Below, one piece after another: positions 44,870 through 56,384 of a stretch of DNA of 64,000 nucleotides. Position 1 is the first letter of the stretch. The number at the start of each line of letters is the position of its first letter. Source of the DNA: Petrolisthes cinctipes (taxonomy: Eukaryota > Arthropoda > Malacostraca > Decapoda > Porcellanidae); contig JAWQEG010000415.1 in NCBI GenBank assembly GCA_033782935.1, forward strand, positions 764,001 through 828,000, read 5' to 3'. Below the pieces are notes generated by a model. It searched no databases and was not told the origin of the DNA. It saw nothing but the letters and a program-made list of their open reading frames with translations. Position numbers and translations under genes: made by a program.

Positions 44870-45651
44870 TTAAGCTGTCTACGACGATTGGCCATTTCTG
44901 AAAGTTGGCCGGGAAAAAATTATCCCTTACCAATATTTTAACCACACTTATTCTTTACATATGTTATCTTTAAAACATGTGTAGCAAACTCCCCAGTCAT
45001 AGCATACACCTGACATATGGCAAGTCACAATGATAAGAGCATTGAAACATCTAAGAATTGAACCTTTGATAACTCAAAATAATTAATGGTACCTGTACTA
45101 CCCTGCCACTAAGAAGAAATGTTTAAGCGTCCCAAATAATAAATATACAATAGTGATGATACCCTTAGCTACTGGTATAGTAAGAGTTATTTACTGTGAA
45201 CTCACTGTACTGGTAAATGTTGTGATCACCTCAATAATAGGGGTGGGCGTAATCGATTACTTTAATTACTGGCTAACTTTTTCGGGAATCGATTACATTC
45301 AAATGATTACTGATAAAATTATGGATGCATACACTAAACAAATTGCAGACGACTCAATGGAGTCAACGATGGTGCGTGGCACTACTATGTTTACATCAAA
45401 CAGCTGGCAGATCAGATCAGATGAATTGTCGGGATATGCCTTTGCAACGGCTCCAGGTTATTTTTCTATTTTTCACTATTGTGTGCGTTGCCGTCTTAGT
45501 GTTTTCTGTCTGTTTTTCCAGATGTCTTTCAAATAATTTTTCTTTTCTTTTATAAGTTCACTGTTATTGTTATTTTGTAGTAGTAATATTTCTGCAGTTA
45601 GTTCCTCTTTATTTTCCTTGTAAGGTTGTTGCATAAATGAGTACTGTTGTC

Positions 45652-46486
45652 TTATGTGTGTGTATTGTGTACAGTGTAGTAAGAAATATTCCGGTCTTCT
45701 TTCTCAAAGTTACATAGTTCACAATTAGGCCTCTCGTTTTTAATGATGTTTTTCCAGTTAAGTTCTAATGTGTTCAGTCTTGCACAGACCATTAGGTTAG
45801 ATTCCTGAGTGTTGTCAAACCATGTAATTTCCTGTATATTTCTTTTGAATTTCATATACAAATATAGAGTTGACTTTTCATTTGCATGTTTTTTCCAGTT
45901 TTCTGTATCCTTTATATTGCTTGTTGTCATATTTTCAATTTTCTTCAGATTTATGTTTAACTTCTCCATATACATTTTTGTCTGCTGCATTATTTCTGTT
46001 TTTCTGTTGTCGTGGAAGGCTTGTAGAAATATTTCTCTGATTAGGCTGTTATCATTACTTATGGCGTGTTTTGCATACATTATTTTGTTTTTCATGTCTC
46101 TTGCTTTGCATGATGATGCTCCAATTTCTGATCTCAGTCCTTCTACTGCTGTATATCTTGGTACTTGTAGAATTGTTCTGTAGACTTGATTTTCTATTTT
46201 TTGCAGCGTATTCAGTTCAGTTTCGTCTATTTTTATTACTTCTGTGGCGTAGAGTATGTTTGGCAGGGCTAACCCTTTCCAAAAAGTCTTCCCTACTATA
46301 GCAATCTATTGCTACTCTTTGCTGTTACTGAGTAGGTAGTGTTGGCAAGTCTTCTGGCTCTGTTTATGCTCTCAACTTTGTGATCTTTAAAGCATTTTCT
46401 TCTGTTTGTAATTTTCACTCCCAGGTACTTTATGTTTTGTTCTACTTTTATTCCTTTCGATGCATTCTGGTTGTTCTTCAAGATTA
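45652..46486 (-). pseudogene. LINE C C-terminal region
   Basis: KVEQNIKYLGVKITNRRKC and VESINRARRLANTTYSV continue the thumb; after frame changes a block from 46095 reads KHAISNDNSLIREIFLQAF and ends near CELCNFEKED, a possible zinc-binding pair. Stops separate the pieces. Confidence 0.7.
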
Positions 46487-47569
46487 TATATTATAACGCT
46501 ACTTTTGTCTTTGTTAATTTCCAGCCCATATGTTTTGGCTATCTCGGTTAGTTTTATTATACTTTCTGCTGCTTTACAATAGTTATTTGCTAAGCTTAGT
46601 CCGTCTTCTGCATAGAAGGTTGCTGGTATTTTGAATTTTTCATTTCTAAACCCTTCCACTTGTTCTTGTAATGCTTCTTTGATTTGGTATGTTACTAGGG
46701 TAAACAGCAAAGTTGAGCCATTACAGCCTTGTCTTATACCACTAGTAACTTTAATTTCTGTCTGTGATTCTCCATTTAGATACATTGTAGTAGAGTCGCC
46801 TGCATAGATGCTCGCAATTTTTTGTATTGATTCTGTAGCTCATAAGTGCTTTTATTAGTTGTTTCCTGTTTACAGAGTCGAATACTTTTGTAAAGTCTAT
46901 GGCTATTACGTAGAGAGGTGTTTTCATCCTGTAGCTCTCCTCAATACAGTAGCTCAATATAAACAGGTTATCTGTTACTCTTCTGGCTTTGGTGAATCCT
47001 GATTGCATTTCGTTGATTCCTTTTTCATTCTTTATATGTTCTTCCATTTTATCCTTCATTATTCCCATGAAAATTTTGTAAGACGAGTTTAATAGCGCTA
47101 TAGGTCTTAATTGGTTTACAGCTGGTTTATTTACTTTAGGTATTAATGTTGTCTTGGATATCTGCCATCCTTCTGGTACAAAGTCACTGTTTAGCACATT
47201 GTTTAAACACGTTGCTAAATTTTGTGTTGCCAAGTCACTTTCCATTAAGATTTTGTAAACATCTGCTTTAATTCTATTTGGTCCTGGCGCTTTTTTACTT
47301 TTGGTTTTTCTAAGTTGTTTTCTTACATCCTGTTCTGATATGGTGGTATCATACATATACTTTCTAGTCATTGTTGGGTTATATGTTGTCATGTCTAGGT
47401 CTTCCATTATAAGTTGGTTTCTTCCTGTATATGTAGTCTTCATCTTGTTTTCATATTCCACTTTCTTTTCTGCATTCCAGATTTCCTTTGTATTGTTTTC
47501 CCATTTCTGGTATATATTCATCCAATATTGTTTTAATTCGTGAGGTATGTTTTCTTGCCTGATTTTCAT
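46387..47569 (-). pseudogene. LINE C reverse transcriptase (YAED)
   Basis: First frame: SKKAPGPNRIKADVYKIL (47290), PEGWQISKTTLIPKVNK, NQLRPIALLNSSYKIF, MQSGFTKARRVTDNLFIL, YVIAIDFTKVFDSVNRKQL (first catalytic Asp, near 46890). A frame change lies near 46800. Second frame: VTSGIRQGCNGSTLLFTLV and PATFYAEDGLSLANNY (46600), where the usual Ala-Asp-Asp reads Ala-Glu-Asp. IRQGC rather than GVPQG is also seen in RTE and L1-like groups. Confidence 0.85.
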
Positions 47570-47682
47570 ACCTGTGTCATCGTATAATTCTACTGATTTT
47601 TCTTTTCTCCTTTCAGTTTTTTGATATATTCCAACAGTTTTTTACTTCTGTTTGGATTCTGCATGATTTCCTGTGTTATCTA

Positions 47683-48655
47683 TTAGTCATGTTCCTCTAC
47701 TGCTTTTCGTACAAGTCGTTGCACATTTATTTTCTGTTCTTGGTAGAGAGTTTCGTATCTGGCTTTTTCATTTTCATTTTTTGACTTTCTTTTATACTTA
47801 TACTGTCTCCTTAAACTGACTTGTTTCTGTATATCCTCTGTGAACCATATGTTTCCAATTTTGTTTGGCTCCTGTCTGTTTACTTTTTTCTTTAGAGTTT
47901 TCTTGAGACATATTTCTGTTGTAGTTTTGATCAAATCTTCTAACCTGTTCAGGTCTCCTTGTACATCTTTTCTTTTTAGTTCCTCCTCGATTGTTTTCAG
48001 GAAGTTTATTTTTGTGTCTTCTGTTATTTTAATATATTCAATCGTCTTTCTTTTTTTGACATGAGCAAAATTTTGATTTGTCTTCATCGATGTTCATCTG
48101 TATAAAATTTTCATACATTCCATGGTTTACCATGACAAAGTCAATGGCACTTCTTTGCTCTTTCCTACTCCATGTTATCTGCCCTTCACACCTGTCATCC
48201 CCGTTTAACAGTATTAGGCTATATCTGTACATCATATCTAACACCATTTTCCCTGTATTGTTAAGTCTTTGTTCGCCAATAAAGCCTAGGTGTCCATTAA
48301 AGTCACCCAACAATATTGTTGGTATATTTATATAATTTTCTAGAGTTTTTCCTATGTTTTTTGTTAGTGTCATATTTCTCTGTGTATCACTTGTTGAAAA
48401 ATGTGATAGTATCATCCTCCATTTATATGAGCTGTTAAATCCAATTACTGTTAATATATCATCATGTTCACTTATTTGTTTTATCAGTTCAATATTTTGG
48501 TTTTTCCTGTATAAAATATGTAGTCCTCCTCCTTTTTTGTCCTCTAGTTTTCTAAAAGAATATACATAATTTATCCTGTCTGGTATTAGAATATTATCAT
48601 AGTTTTGTTGTGTTTCAGTGAGGCATAATATGGTGTTTTCTTTTATTAAACTCAA
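47683..48655 (-). pseudogene. LINE C endonuclease and linker
   Basis: ENTILCLTETQQNYD (LTET motif, 48630), KKGGGLHILYRK, ILLGDFNGHLGF (48300), RSAIDFVMVNHGMYE; the C-terminal SDH block is degraded around 48070. The linker (48087 to 47683) contains NIWFTEDIQKQVSLRRQYK and YETLYQEQKINVQRLVR. One frame break separates the two. Confidence 0.8.
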
Positions 48656-48787
48656 TAATTCTGGTAATTTTACTTGTGTCAGTCCTTGTATATTTATTAG
48701 TTTGATTTCTAGGTGACTATATGTCTTAGTTTCTGGTGTTTGATTGTGGTTGTGTTCTACTGTATTGGTTTTGAAAATTTCCTCTTA

Positions 48788-49434
48788 CTAGTTCAGTTGT
48801 TCCCTAAGTACTTTTTCTTCTTCCCTCTGCTTCTTTGTTAGGTCTGGTACTATTATAGCTTGTTGGTATCTATTATTTTCGGTGTTCCTTAGGTTCTTGG
48901 CCTTTTTCACTATTTCCCATTTGTCCCTTACTGTCCTTACTTGAACTATCAATGGCCTCGGGTTTGCTCGCTCTGGGTTTTCTTCTCTGCTTTTTCCCAT
49001 ACGAGTTACTCTTTCAATTTCCATTTCCACTTCTGCCAGGCCTAACTCATTTGCTATTAGGTCTGTACATGTAGCTTTTTCATGGTTCATCTTTTCAGCA
49101 TTACTTTCACCTCTGGCCTCTGGTAGGTTATATTATTACTATATTTTTCTTTTCTTTCTTGCTCTTCTTTAATTTCTTCTATGACTTTATCTTTGATATC
49201 ATTAATCATAGACTTCTCAATATTTTCAAGTCTTTGTTCAATATTTCCTTTCCTATCTTTAAGTTTTTGGTTTTCCTCCTTCAGAAGTATATTCTCGTCT
49301 TTCAGTTTTGTATTTACCTTTTGTAGGTTAGTGAATTTTCCTTTACAGTCTCTCCAAAACCACTGTGCTTTCTTTCCTATTACCTTCAGCGAGTCATATT
49401 CTTCTTTGTTTACTTTTTCACATCCCGCATGGTA
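48788..49434 (-). pseudogene. LINE C ORF1, C-terminal part
   Basis: Continues after element E with HAGCEKVNKEEYDSLKVIG, then a long coiled coil (KLKDENILLKEENQKLKD, IEQRLENIEKSM) and, after a frame break near 49130, AEKMNHEKATCTDLIANEL and RPLIVQVRTVRDKWEIVKKA, an RNA-recognition-like fold usual in such ORF1 proteins, to a stop at 48788. Confidence 0.8.
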
Positions 49435-50455
49435 CAGTTGCGGAAGGGAGTTTCTTTATCACCCTGGGCTCCTCTATACCCTACCCCACAAGGAGGTGAC
49501 GGAGGTGTAGAGAGTTGAACTTATAACGACGGAGATGATTGGTCGATAAGTTGCTAGGAAAGTTTAATGATAATATAACCTTATTATATCTAAACAAGGG
49601 AGCATTGTGGTGAACTAAATATATTATGTTTATTTGCCATATATACAGTATATGAAGAACAGTAGCAAACATTGTTAATGAGGAACTGAATTATAACACA
49701 TACTGGAATAACTCGTATTTTATTCTCAGTTGTGGTTGTCATACATCAGCCAACTGATGGTGATGGGAGGGGATCTGCCTGGCATTGCTTCACGGTCTCA
49801 CGGCTCGTGCTGTGATTCGTTTTAAGGCTTCAAATATTTATTTCTACCTTAGTAATAGGGATGGGTTATATGCTTTTTATATAATTATAGACAAATTTAT
49901 AACGATTTACATTTACAGATAGTGAAGTAGTGTTATCGTTTGTTGTTAATTTTGTCATCTGTTTTCTTATTTATTTTTATATTATTATATTTTTAATTAT
50001 TTTCTTTCAAATTATATTATAGACATAAACGTTACTTTACTTACCTAGCCAAGAACTACGGTATAATTTGATATGAGACAACATTGTATTATATAAGCAA
50101 CATTTCTTTATTGCCACACAAAGACCTTAGTTTATTATTTTGTTATACCTCAACCTCGAGATTGAAGGTCGTGGCCTGAGACTGATGCCCCGAGATTATC
50201 GAGTAACGCTTCGAGGTGTTGGTTGCTTCACATGTTTGTTTATACGTCACTTAATATATTATGCTTTATATATATCTTTTATTTGGGATACAAAAATATT
50301 TACGTCGAAATTGTATTGTTATGTGTTATTATCTGTGTGCCTTTTACATTATATCACAGAAGTTATGAATCCCTAGTTTAGGGAACATTGCAACACACTA
50401 CACAAGGGACTACACGGCCTGACCCCACCAGAAACTTGGTTTAACTTTTCTCAGG

Positions 50456-50517
<62 letters not shown>

Positions 50518-50595
50518 CTCTGTTTTAATATTGTAGAAAACCTCATAACAAGTCCTCTCCATTCATCACAAACGAATTTTTCTACCATCATAATA

Positions 50596-50632
<37 letters not shown>

Positions 50633-52308
50633 GTATGTTTCGTCCTCTTCCTCTCGCTCTCCCCTTCCCCCACTTCCACTCGCTCACTCAAACTCTCTCT
50701 CTCTCTCTCTATCTGAGAATGGAGACCTGCTTAATATGTAGGGCCATATGTATAAACATATTTATGTGAATGGGTTTATAGTTATATAATGCGGTTTATG
50801 TTTGAGGGTTTACCATGTGACCTGAATGAGAATTCTTAGGGATACTGAATACCAGTATATTTGTTTTATCTTCATTGTTGCCATGTTTCCAATGTAAACA
50901 TTGCAATTGTCATTAGCTTCATTCTGTCATCATTTCTGTTATTATGTATATAGTTTGTCAGCCTTAACGGCAACCTGGCTATATCCACCCCTTTTTGCTC
51001 TCGTTTCCTCCCTACCTCCTCAAGCACCCCCAACACACACCCAGTTCCCTCGCTCACCCCCGCAACATCCCCCCCCCTACCACCTCCGCCCCTACCCTTC
51101 CCCATGGAGCGCGCATATTTAATTAAGGTTCAGTACTGTATAATGAACAAGAAAAATTCACAATGCCGTGAATGCAGAAGTCTAGTGAAAAACCCACATT
51201 TATTTGTAATTGATTGAAAAAGATATACGACTTTTCGGTTACATCACGTAGCCCTCTTCAGGTATGAGTGAGGACAGGTAGAGTAAACGAATATATATGT
51301 ATACCGCTCATAGAGGGGGAGAGTGGTAGGGGGGAGAGGCGGAAGGGTCACGTGATAGGGAGGCGGGAGGAGGGGGGAAAGAGAAGTTGGGATGGGGGTG
51401 TGTGAATTCACGCAGGAGGAAGGAAACAGAGGTAGAATGGGGGGGGGGGGAGAGGAGAGACGAGCTGATAATGGGAAAGGAAAGAACATCAGGGCAAATT
51501 AAAAAAAATACATGGAATGGTAACGGAGGAAGTGGAACAAAACAGAATACAGTCACATACAATTAAAATAGAACTATAAGTTACACAGTACTGTATGTTA
51601 TATGGATGTGCCTTTGATCTGAAGAAGCAATAGCAAAACGTCGTCAATAAAGGCTCCTCGTCATAGAGTGTTGTTCTTACCATTTTGTCAAGCAAATGCT
51701 TATTTTAACTCAACGTTCTTCATCTCACTAGGCTCTATCAAAATAAATTTTAACAGTTCGTACTGAAAATATATAAGAAAACAGATGACAATATTAACAA
51801 CAAACGTTAACACTACTTCACTATCTGTAAATGTAAATCGTTATAAATTTGTCTATAATTATATAAAAAGCATATAACCTATCCCTATTACTAAGGTAGA
51901 AATGAATATTTGAAGCCTTAAAACGAATCACAGCACGAGCCGTGAGCCCGTGAAGCAATGCCAGGCAGATCTCCTCCCATCACCATCAGTTGGCTGATGT
52001 ATGACAACCACAACTGAGAATAAAATACGAGTTATTCCAGTATGTGTTATAATTCAGTTCCTCATTAACAATGTTTGCTACTGTTCTTCATATACTGTAT
52101 ATATGGCAAATAAACATAATATATTTAGTTCACCACAATGCTCTCTTGTTTAGATATAATAAGGTTATATTATCACTAAACTTTCCTAGCAACTTATCGA
52201 CCAATCATCTCCGTCGTTATATGTTCAACTCTCTACACCTCCGTCACCTCCTTGTGGGGTAGGGTATAGAGGAGCCCAGGGTGATAAAGAAACTCCCTTC
52301 CGCAACTG
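49435..52308. mobile_element. Large foldback element E, copy 2 (complete)
   Basis: TA at 49433-49434 and 52309-52310 flank a 2874-base element with ends CAGTTGCGGAAGGGAGTTTC. The left arm (49435 to about 49985) pairs with about 51768-52308. The right arm extends further in, to about 51121, and its inner half matches the left arm of copy 1, so the left arm of copy 2 is shortened. The loop holds microsatellites: AT (50457-50485), GT (50486-50512), CT (50600-50628). No transposase found. Confidence 0.85.
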
Positions 52309-52523
52309 TACCAAGTGAGGCACAGTCCACATTCAAGTCCCCTTTGCCCATCCTTCACTATATGGTCACATTTACCACACAACTCCAGTTCTTCATCTGT
52401 TGAAACATTTTCCTGAGCCTTTCTTTCCTCGTCTTCCTTCTGTCCCGTCACTTTTCCTCTTTTAATCACCATTTTCACCAAGTTTTTATTTCTAAAGACA
52501 GTCGGCCCGGGAAGTGTTGCCAA
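52309..52523 (-). pseudogene. LINE C ORF1, N-terminal part with half PHD finger
   Basis: Starts MATLPGPTVFRNKNLVKMVI with a basic, Glu-rich segment, then CGKCDHIVKDGQRGLECGLC and LTWY, the first half of a PHD-type finger (C-x2-C ... C-x2-C-x2-W-Y). The second half, beginning with His, lies across element E at 49434. Confidence 0.83.
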
Positions 52524-52681
52524 TTTAGCGTCTTCCAGCTAGGTTTAGCTCTTTTGCTTGTAATCTTGCGAGTAAATTTGCGATCTACCGGCTAGCTTTT
52601 TTCTTGCTATTTTTTTCAAGAAACTGACTTTTACCTAGCGATTTGAAGATTATTAGAGTTTTGATATTTCTATTACAAATA

Positions 52682-52829
52682 CAGTAAAACCACGAAATAC
52701 AAAATTCTGTTATAATGAAAATAAAATAATCATTTATCGAAAAAAAATATATATTATTTTATTTTATTATTTTATTAAAGAATATTTTATTATCAGTATA
52801 ACAGAATTTTGTATTTCGTGGTTTTACTG
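52682..52829. mobile_element. TA-flanked palindrome with CAGTAAAACC ends (pogo/Tigger-like)
   Basis: CAGTAAAACCACGAAATAC and its inverted copy, with TA outside (52680-52681, 52830-52831). The mirror symmetry extends beyond the TA (TTTCTATTACAAA on both sides), and part of a third arm copy occurs at 52911-52990 after a GATA run. CAGTAAAACC ends are typical of pogo/Tigger-type elements. Confidence 0.72.
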
Positions 52830-53169
52830 TATTTGTAATAGAAACATGTATCTAACTATCTATCTATTCGGGGATTGAGGCGTATGACAATAGATAGATA
52901 GATTGATAGATATTTCTATTACAAAAACAGTAAATCCACGAAATAAAAAATTCTGTTATACTGAAAATAAAATAATTTTTTATCGAAAAAATTAAGACAA
53001 AAATTTGTCCTGTCATTATTATGATTGGTCATGTAGAGAACATGAAGATTTTTTTGACAACTACATTCTGTCAGCCACACTCCACACAGCGCAACGCCAC
53101 TTCCAGTCTTCAACCATTCGTCTCGCTGAAAGGCTCCCTATGGTGAACATGTGAAGACTACGATGTCGG

Positions 53170-53312
53170 TCTCTTCACCTCCATCCCCAATCCCTGATCC
53201 TTCTCCGCCTCCATCCCCAGTCCTTGATCCTTGTCCACCATCCCCAGTCCCTGATCCATCACCATCCCCAGTCCCTGATCCTTCACCACCATCCCCAGTC
53301 CCTGATTCTTCA
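53170..53312 (+). repeat. 27-bp Pro-rich-coding minisatellite
   Basis: Five to six copies of a unit built from CCATCCCCAGTCCCTGATCC and a short spacer. It is open in one frame as a PSPVPDPSP repeat after an ATG at 53154 or 53163, but there is no other sign of a gene. Confidence 0.82.
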
Positions 53313-53533
53313 TTTTTCTATTTATATATCGGCTGTAAATCCTATCATATCCTATATAATTGTGTATTTTATTCACATGTTTTACAGAAATGATAGCTAT
53401 ATTAGTTTACAAGGAGTTAGTAATCGATTATTAATCGATTACTTGTCTTGAAAGTAATCAGTAATCACGATTACCAAAAAATCAGTGAAACGCCCACCAC
53501 TACTGAATAAACGGCCTGTCAATCTCTCCCCAG

Positions 53534-53581
53534 GACCTTCCTCACCGCCCGCACCTCAACCAAACCCAGGCTTCCCGTGAG
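53534..53581 (+). CDS. Candidate host-gene exon 2 (48 nt)
   Basis: Acceptor TCAATCTCTCCCCAG and donor GAG/GTCAGT frame a 48-base GC-rich block just outside the hAT-like element. Two frames are open: DLPHRPHLNQTQASRE (phase 0) and TFLTARTSTKPRLPV. The second looks more like protein but would need a phase that the first candidate exon does not directly supply. Single copy in the window. Function unknown; pairing with 17762-17819 is a guess from strand and composition. Confidence 0.4.
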
Positions 53582-53704
53582 GTCAGTACAGTACAGTAGT
53601 AATGGTGCCCTTTGGATACTTTATATATTGTTGTCTTGGCTCGCTGTCCAGGGTATGATTGTGTTTACTGCTCGCTCATTTGGAAGCACAGGGCCTGAGT
53701 TCAG

Positions 53705-54020
53705 TTAAGGGATCCTGTGAGGTAGTCTAAAAGTTGGAGAAAAATTAGTCCTTCAAATATTGCCACGAAACACCACCTATTGGGAAGGAGCTTGTTTCGT
53801 GGCATGGCCAGGAGGAATCAGAAGTCTCCAATTTTATACACGATCACACGGTCCATAAGGAGAGATTCTCTTGTTGGTAGATTGGAAGGTCTCTGCTGAT
53901 TCCTCCAAACTATGCCACCAAACAGATCCCCTATTAGTATCATTGAGGCCATCTGTTTCCAGGTATATTTAGGTGGAATCAGAAACTTTTCAATTCACTA
54001 ACAAAATAATTTCTCCTTAA
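53705..54020. mobile_element. TTAA MITE pair (second copy of the dimer)
   Basis: TTAA at 53705-53708 and 54017-54020. The left unit has GGGATCCTGTGAGG ... CGATCACACGGTCC, the junction TTAA is mutated to ATAA, and the right unit starts GGAGAGATTCTCTTGTTGG. Same two units in the same order as 22726-23034. Confidence 0.72.
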
Positions 54021-54322
54021 TGTTTATCTCTCTCACTTGGCCCGATATTCTTGCTGTTGCACTCTTGTTACATTCTTGTTTTTTCAGTTTTCTCTCACTA
54101 TTGTCATATTCCTCAGAGTTCTCATACTTCTGTCTTGTTCCTTGATTTGTCAATTTTCCTGTGTGTTCTATTTTGTTTTTTGGTTTGTACTTCATTCTGT
54201 ATCTATCATTGGTTTTTTGTTGGTTATGTTTCCTTTCCGTGAGTTATTAGGCCTATCTCTCTCATTTATTTTATATTCTGTACTGTATAATTATCCAGTT
54301 GAGAAAATGTTCAGGTAATGTA

Positions 54323-55687
54323 CAGCCACGCACCAAAGTTTCTGTACCCCTTCAGTGGAAGTCAGGGTCAGAGAGAGAGTAGGTAAACGGACGGTAGCCA
54401 CCACAGTGTTGTAAACTCTAACCAAGATAGTATTCCCGAACCATGAGTTATGAGCTCCATTTGAAGCATTCACTAGTGGGAGGGAGAGTCGGAAAGGGGG
54501 ATAAGTGGAAGGTGTAGTTCTCAATCTCCACATCCTGTCTGCTTAAATATGTGCTTTATTATTTGGACAAACTTAAAAATAGTTTAGTTCTACTTTGTTA
54601 TTGTAGTTATTATAATCATTATCATCATATGTTGTCGCGCCTAAACCGTATCCACTTTAGGGCAGTGTCATTTGCTTCCTTTTTATGACTCTGGTATAAG
54701 AACGGCTTTGTTCGTTGTGTAACAATTGATCTCCGAAGATTAACAGGGGCACCACGTGAATTTTTGCTACTTGCCCCCAATTATTATGATAACTTAATAC
54801 AATTGAATACCTATGCACATAATATGGTGTGGGACTGCTGCGATCTCCATTATGTCATATAGACAAACAAAAATAACTCGTGTGTATTCCAGCACATAGA
54901 GTATAATATCGTATCTACAGTATGATATCCCGCTTGTTTCTGAAGGCTTGGTTAACCCTGATAACTGTGGACTTCTCAAATACTTGACATGGAGTAAACC
55001 TCACATTCCTCTTTGACGTGATGAAGCAACATCTGTATGAACTTTATTATATCCCAGTATTTTATTTCTTATATTTATTTTTTTCATTTTAGAACACATG
55101 TAAGGCCACTGGGTATTGATTATACTTTGATAGTGTTAAACATGTATTATTCAAATAATTGTCAACCACCACAAAACATTTTATATTACAATATGGGCCT
55201 AATATTTTGTCCAGCCCCCTTTGCCTCAATAACATTAATTCACTAACACGTTGGGAAGTGGGATTAGTGGAGGGGCGTAGGTCGATTCAGTTTTTCGAAT
55301 CCTCAACCTACAAATAAAACAACGAGCCAGCAGTATATAATCGGAGACTGGTTGTGGTCCTTGCAGTCAGCATCTCAGATGCTAAGTTATGTGGTGGTTG
55401 ACAATTATTTGAATAATAAATGTTTAACACTATCAAAGTATAATCAATACTATGTGGCCTTACATGTGTTCTAAAATGAAAAAAAATAAATATAATGAAT
55501 AAAATACTGGGAGATAATAAAGACAAGCGGGATATCATACTGTAGATACGTTCTTATACCAGAGTCATAAAAAGGAATACTCTCTTGGCTAGAGTTGACA
55601 ACACTGTGGTGGCTACCGTCCGTTTAATTACTCTCTCTCTGACCCTGACTTCCACCGAGGGGGTACAGAAACTTTGGTGCGTGGCTG
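54323..55687. mobile_element. TA-flanked foldback element, 1365 bp
   Basis: Left end CAGCCACGCACCAAAGTTTC, right end inverted GAAACTTTGGTGCGTGGCTG; TA at 54321-54322 and 55688-55689. Terminal arms are about 120 bases. Inner segments also pair: 54680-54705 with 55546-55575, 54905-54930 with 55525-55550, and 55075-55180 with 55385-55495. No transposase recognised. Confidence 0.82.
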
Positions 55688-55968
55688 TACGGTTGGCCAC
55701 ATGAATTCTTACACAGGCTATATGAAAAGAGAGGTCATAATTGTGGAAGTACTGCAATGAATAGTCTACCAAGTGACTTAGTGATCGCAAAACAACAAAT
55801 CTAATAATGATTTTGTATTGTAGTTCCGTACCCTAGTCTTTCATTTTCCATGTTGTAAACCCTCGAAAACAACAGCGTGTGTACGAATTTTTGTGGCTAA
55901 TAGTACAATACAGTGAGGAAGGAATAATTACTTTAAAGGTTGGTACAAGAGAACAGTTTGATGATTAA

Positions 55969-56275
55969 GGGGATACAGTAGTAGTGTTGATAAATCTGGA
56001 GTAAGAGATTCCTTCAAACTATTCTAAGCAATAGGACACCATTATATTTGTACAGTTGCGGACGGATGAAACGGACACACGTCAATCGGGGCCCCTTATC
56101 AAGCATTAGAATGGGACTCGTCAATTGCACACAGCGTCTCATCCTACCCTGTATTAATGCTCAATGAGGGGCCCCGTTCCATGTGTGTCTGTTTCATATG
56201 TCCGTAACTGTACATCTAGTCCAGTTTTCTGGCATTCTTGGGAGGAATCAAGGTGCTGTAAGGTCCCCTTCACAC
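55969..56275. mobile_element. TTAA MITE remnant split by a TA MITE
   Basis: TTAA at 55965-55968 followed by GGGGATACAGTAGTAG and the ATTCTAAGCAATAGGACACC module. After the TA MITE (56053-56210) the text resumes with GTTTTCTGGCATTCTTGGG and GAGGAATCAAGG, the matching module in the 43566 element. The right terminus is lost. Confidence 0.65.
56053..56210. mobile_element. TA-flanked MITE, 158 bp
   Basis: CAGTTGCGGACGGATGAAAC and the inverted GTTTCATATGTCCGTAACTG; TA at 56051-56052 and 56211-56212. Arms continue to GGGGCCCC. Best intact copy of the family that also occurs, damaged, at 23508 and 38840-39088/42209-42252. Confidence 0.85.
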
Positions 56276-56384
56276 GACGCAACCGACCATATGTTTGTAT
56301 CGGTTTAGATAGAGCCCTTCACAAGTGGCCACACACCCAGATTTCTGGTCGCCAAGCAATACAATTCTGTGCGAGTCTCACCCC

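Larger units (their letters stand above)
45540..52560 (-). mobile_element. LINE C (antisense) with PHD-finger ORF1
   Basis: Read on the minus strand: ORF1 (52523 to about 48788, interrupted), ORF2 endonuclease, linker, RT and C-terminus to about 45652, then an unresolved 3' end. The sequence is very AT-rich on its coding strand, unlike the other LINEs. It sits in the hAT-like element and was itself split by foldback element E copy 2 at 49435-52308. ORF1 with a PHD-like zinc finger and coiled coil occurs in parts of the CR1 group. Confidence 0.82.
45238..53502. mobile_element. hAT-like element with 8-bp duplication, hosting LINE C
   Basis: Left end TAGGGGTGGGCGTAATCG, right end (inverted) TAGTGGTGGGCGTTTCAC. 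The flanks are CTCAATAA (45230-45237) and CTGAATAA (53503-53510), an 8-bp duplication with one mismatch, as hAT elements make. Terminal TAGTGGTGGGC-type ends are common in hAT MITEs. The short open text at 45309-45535 is not recognised as transposase. LINE C occupies most of the inside. Confidence 0.75.

Noticed and set aside
45309..45536. Possible hAT transposase N-terminus
   Set aside because: Short open text (TKQIADDSMEST and on) has no zinc finger or other hAT motif I can recognise.
53151..53393. Pro-Ser-Val-Asp repeat open frame as a secreted repetitive protein
   Set aside because: It is a minisatellite inside a hAT-like element, with no signal peptide and no open extension on either side.
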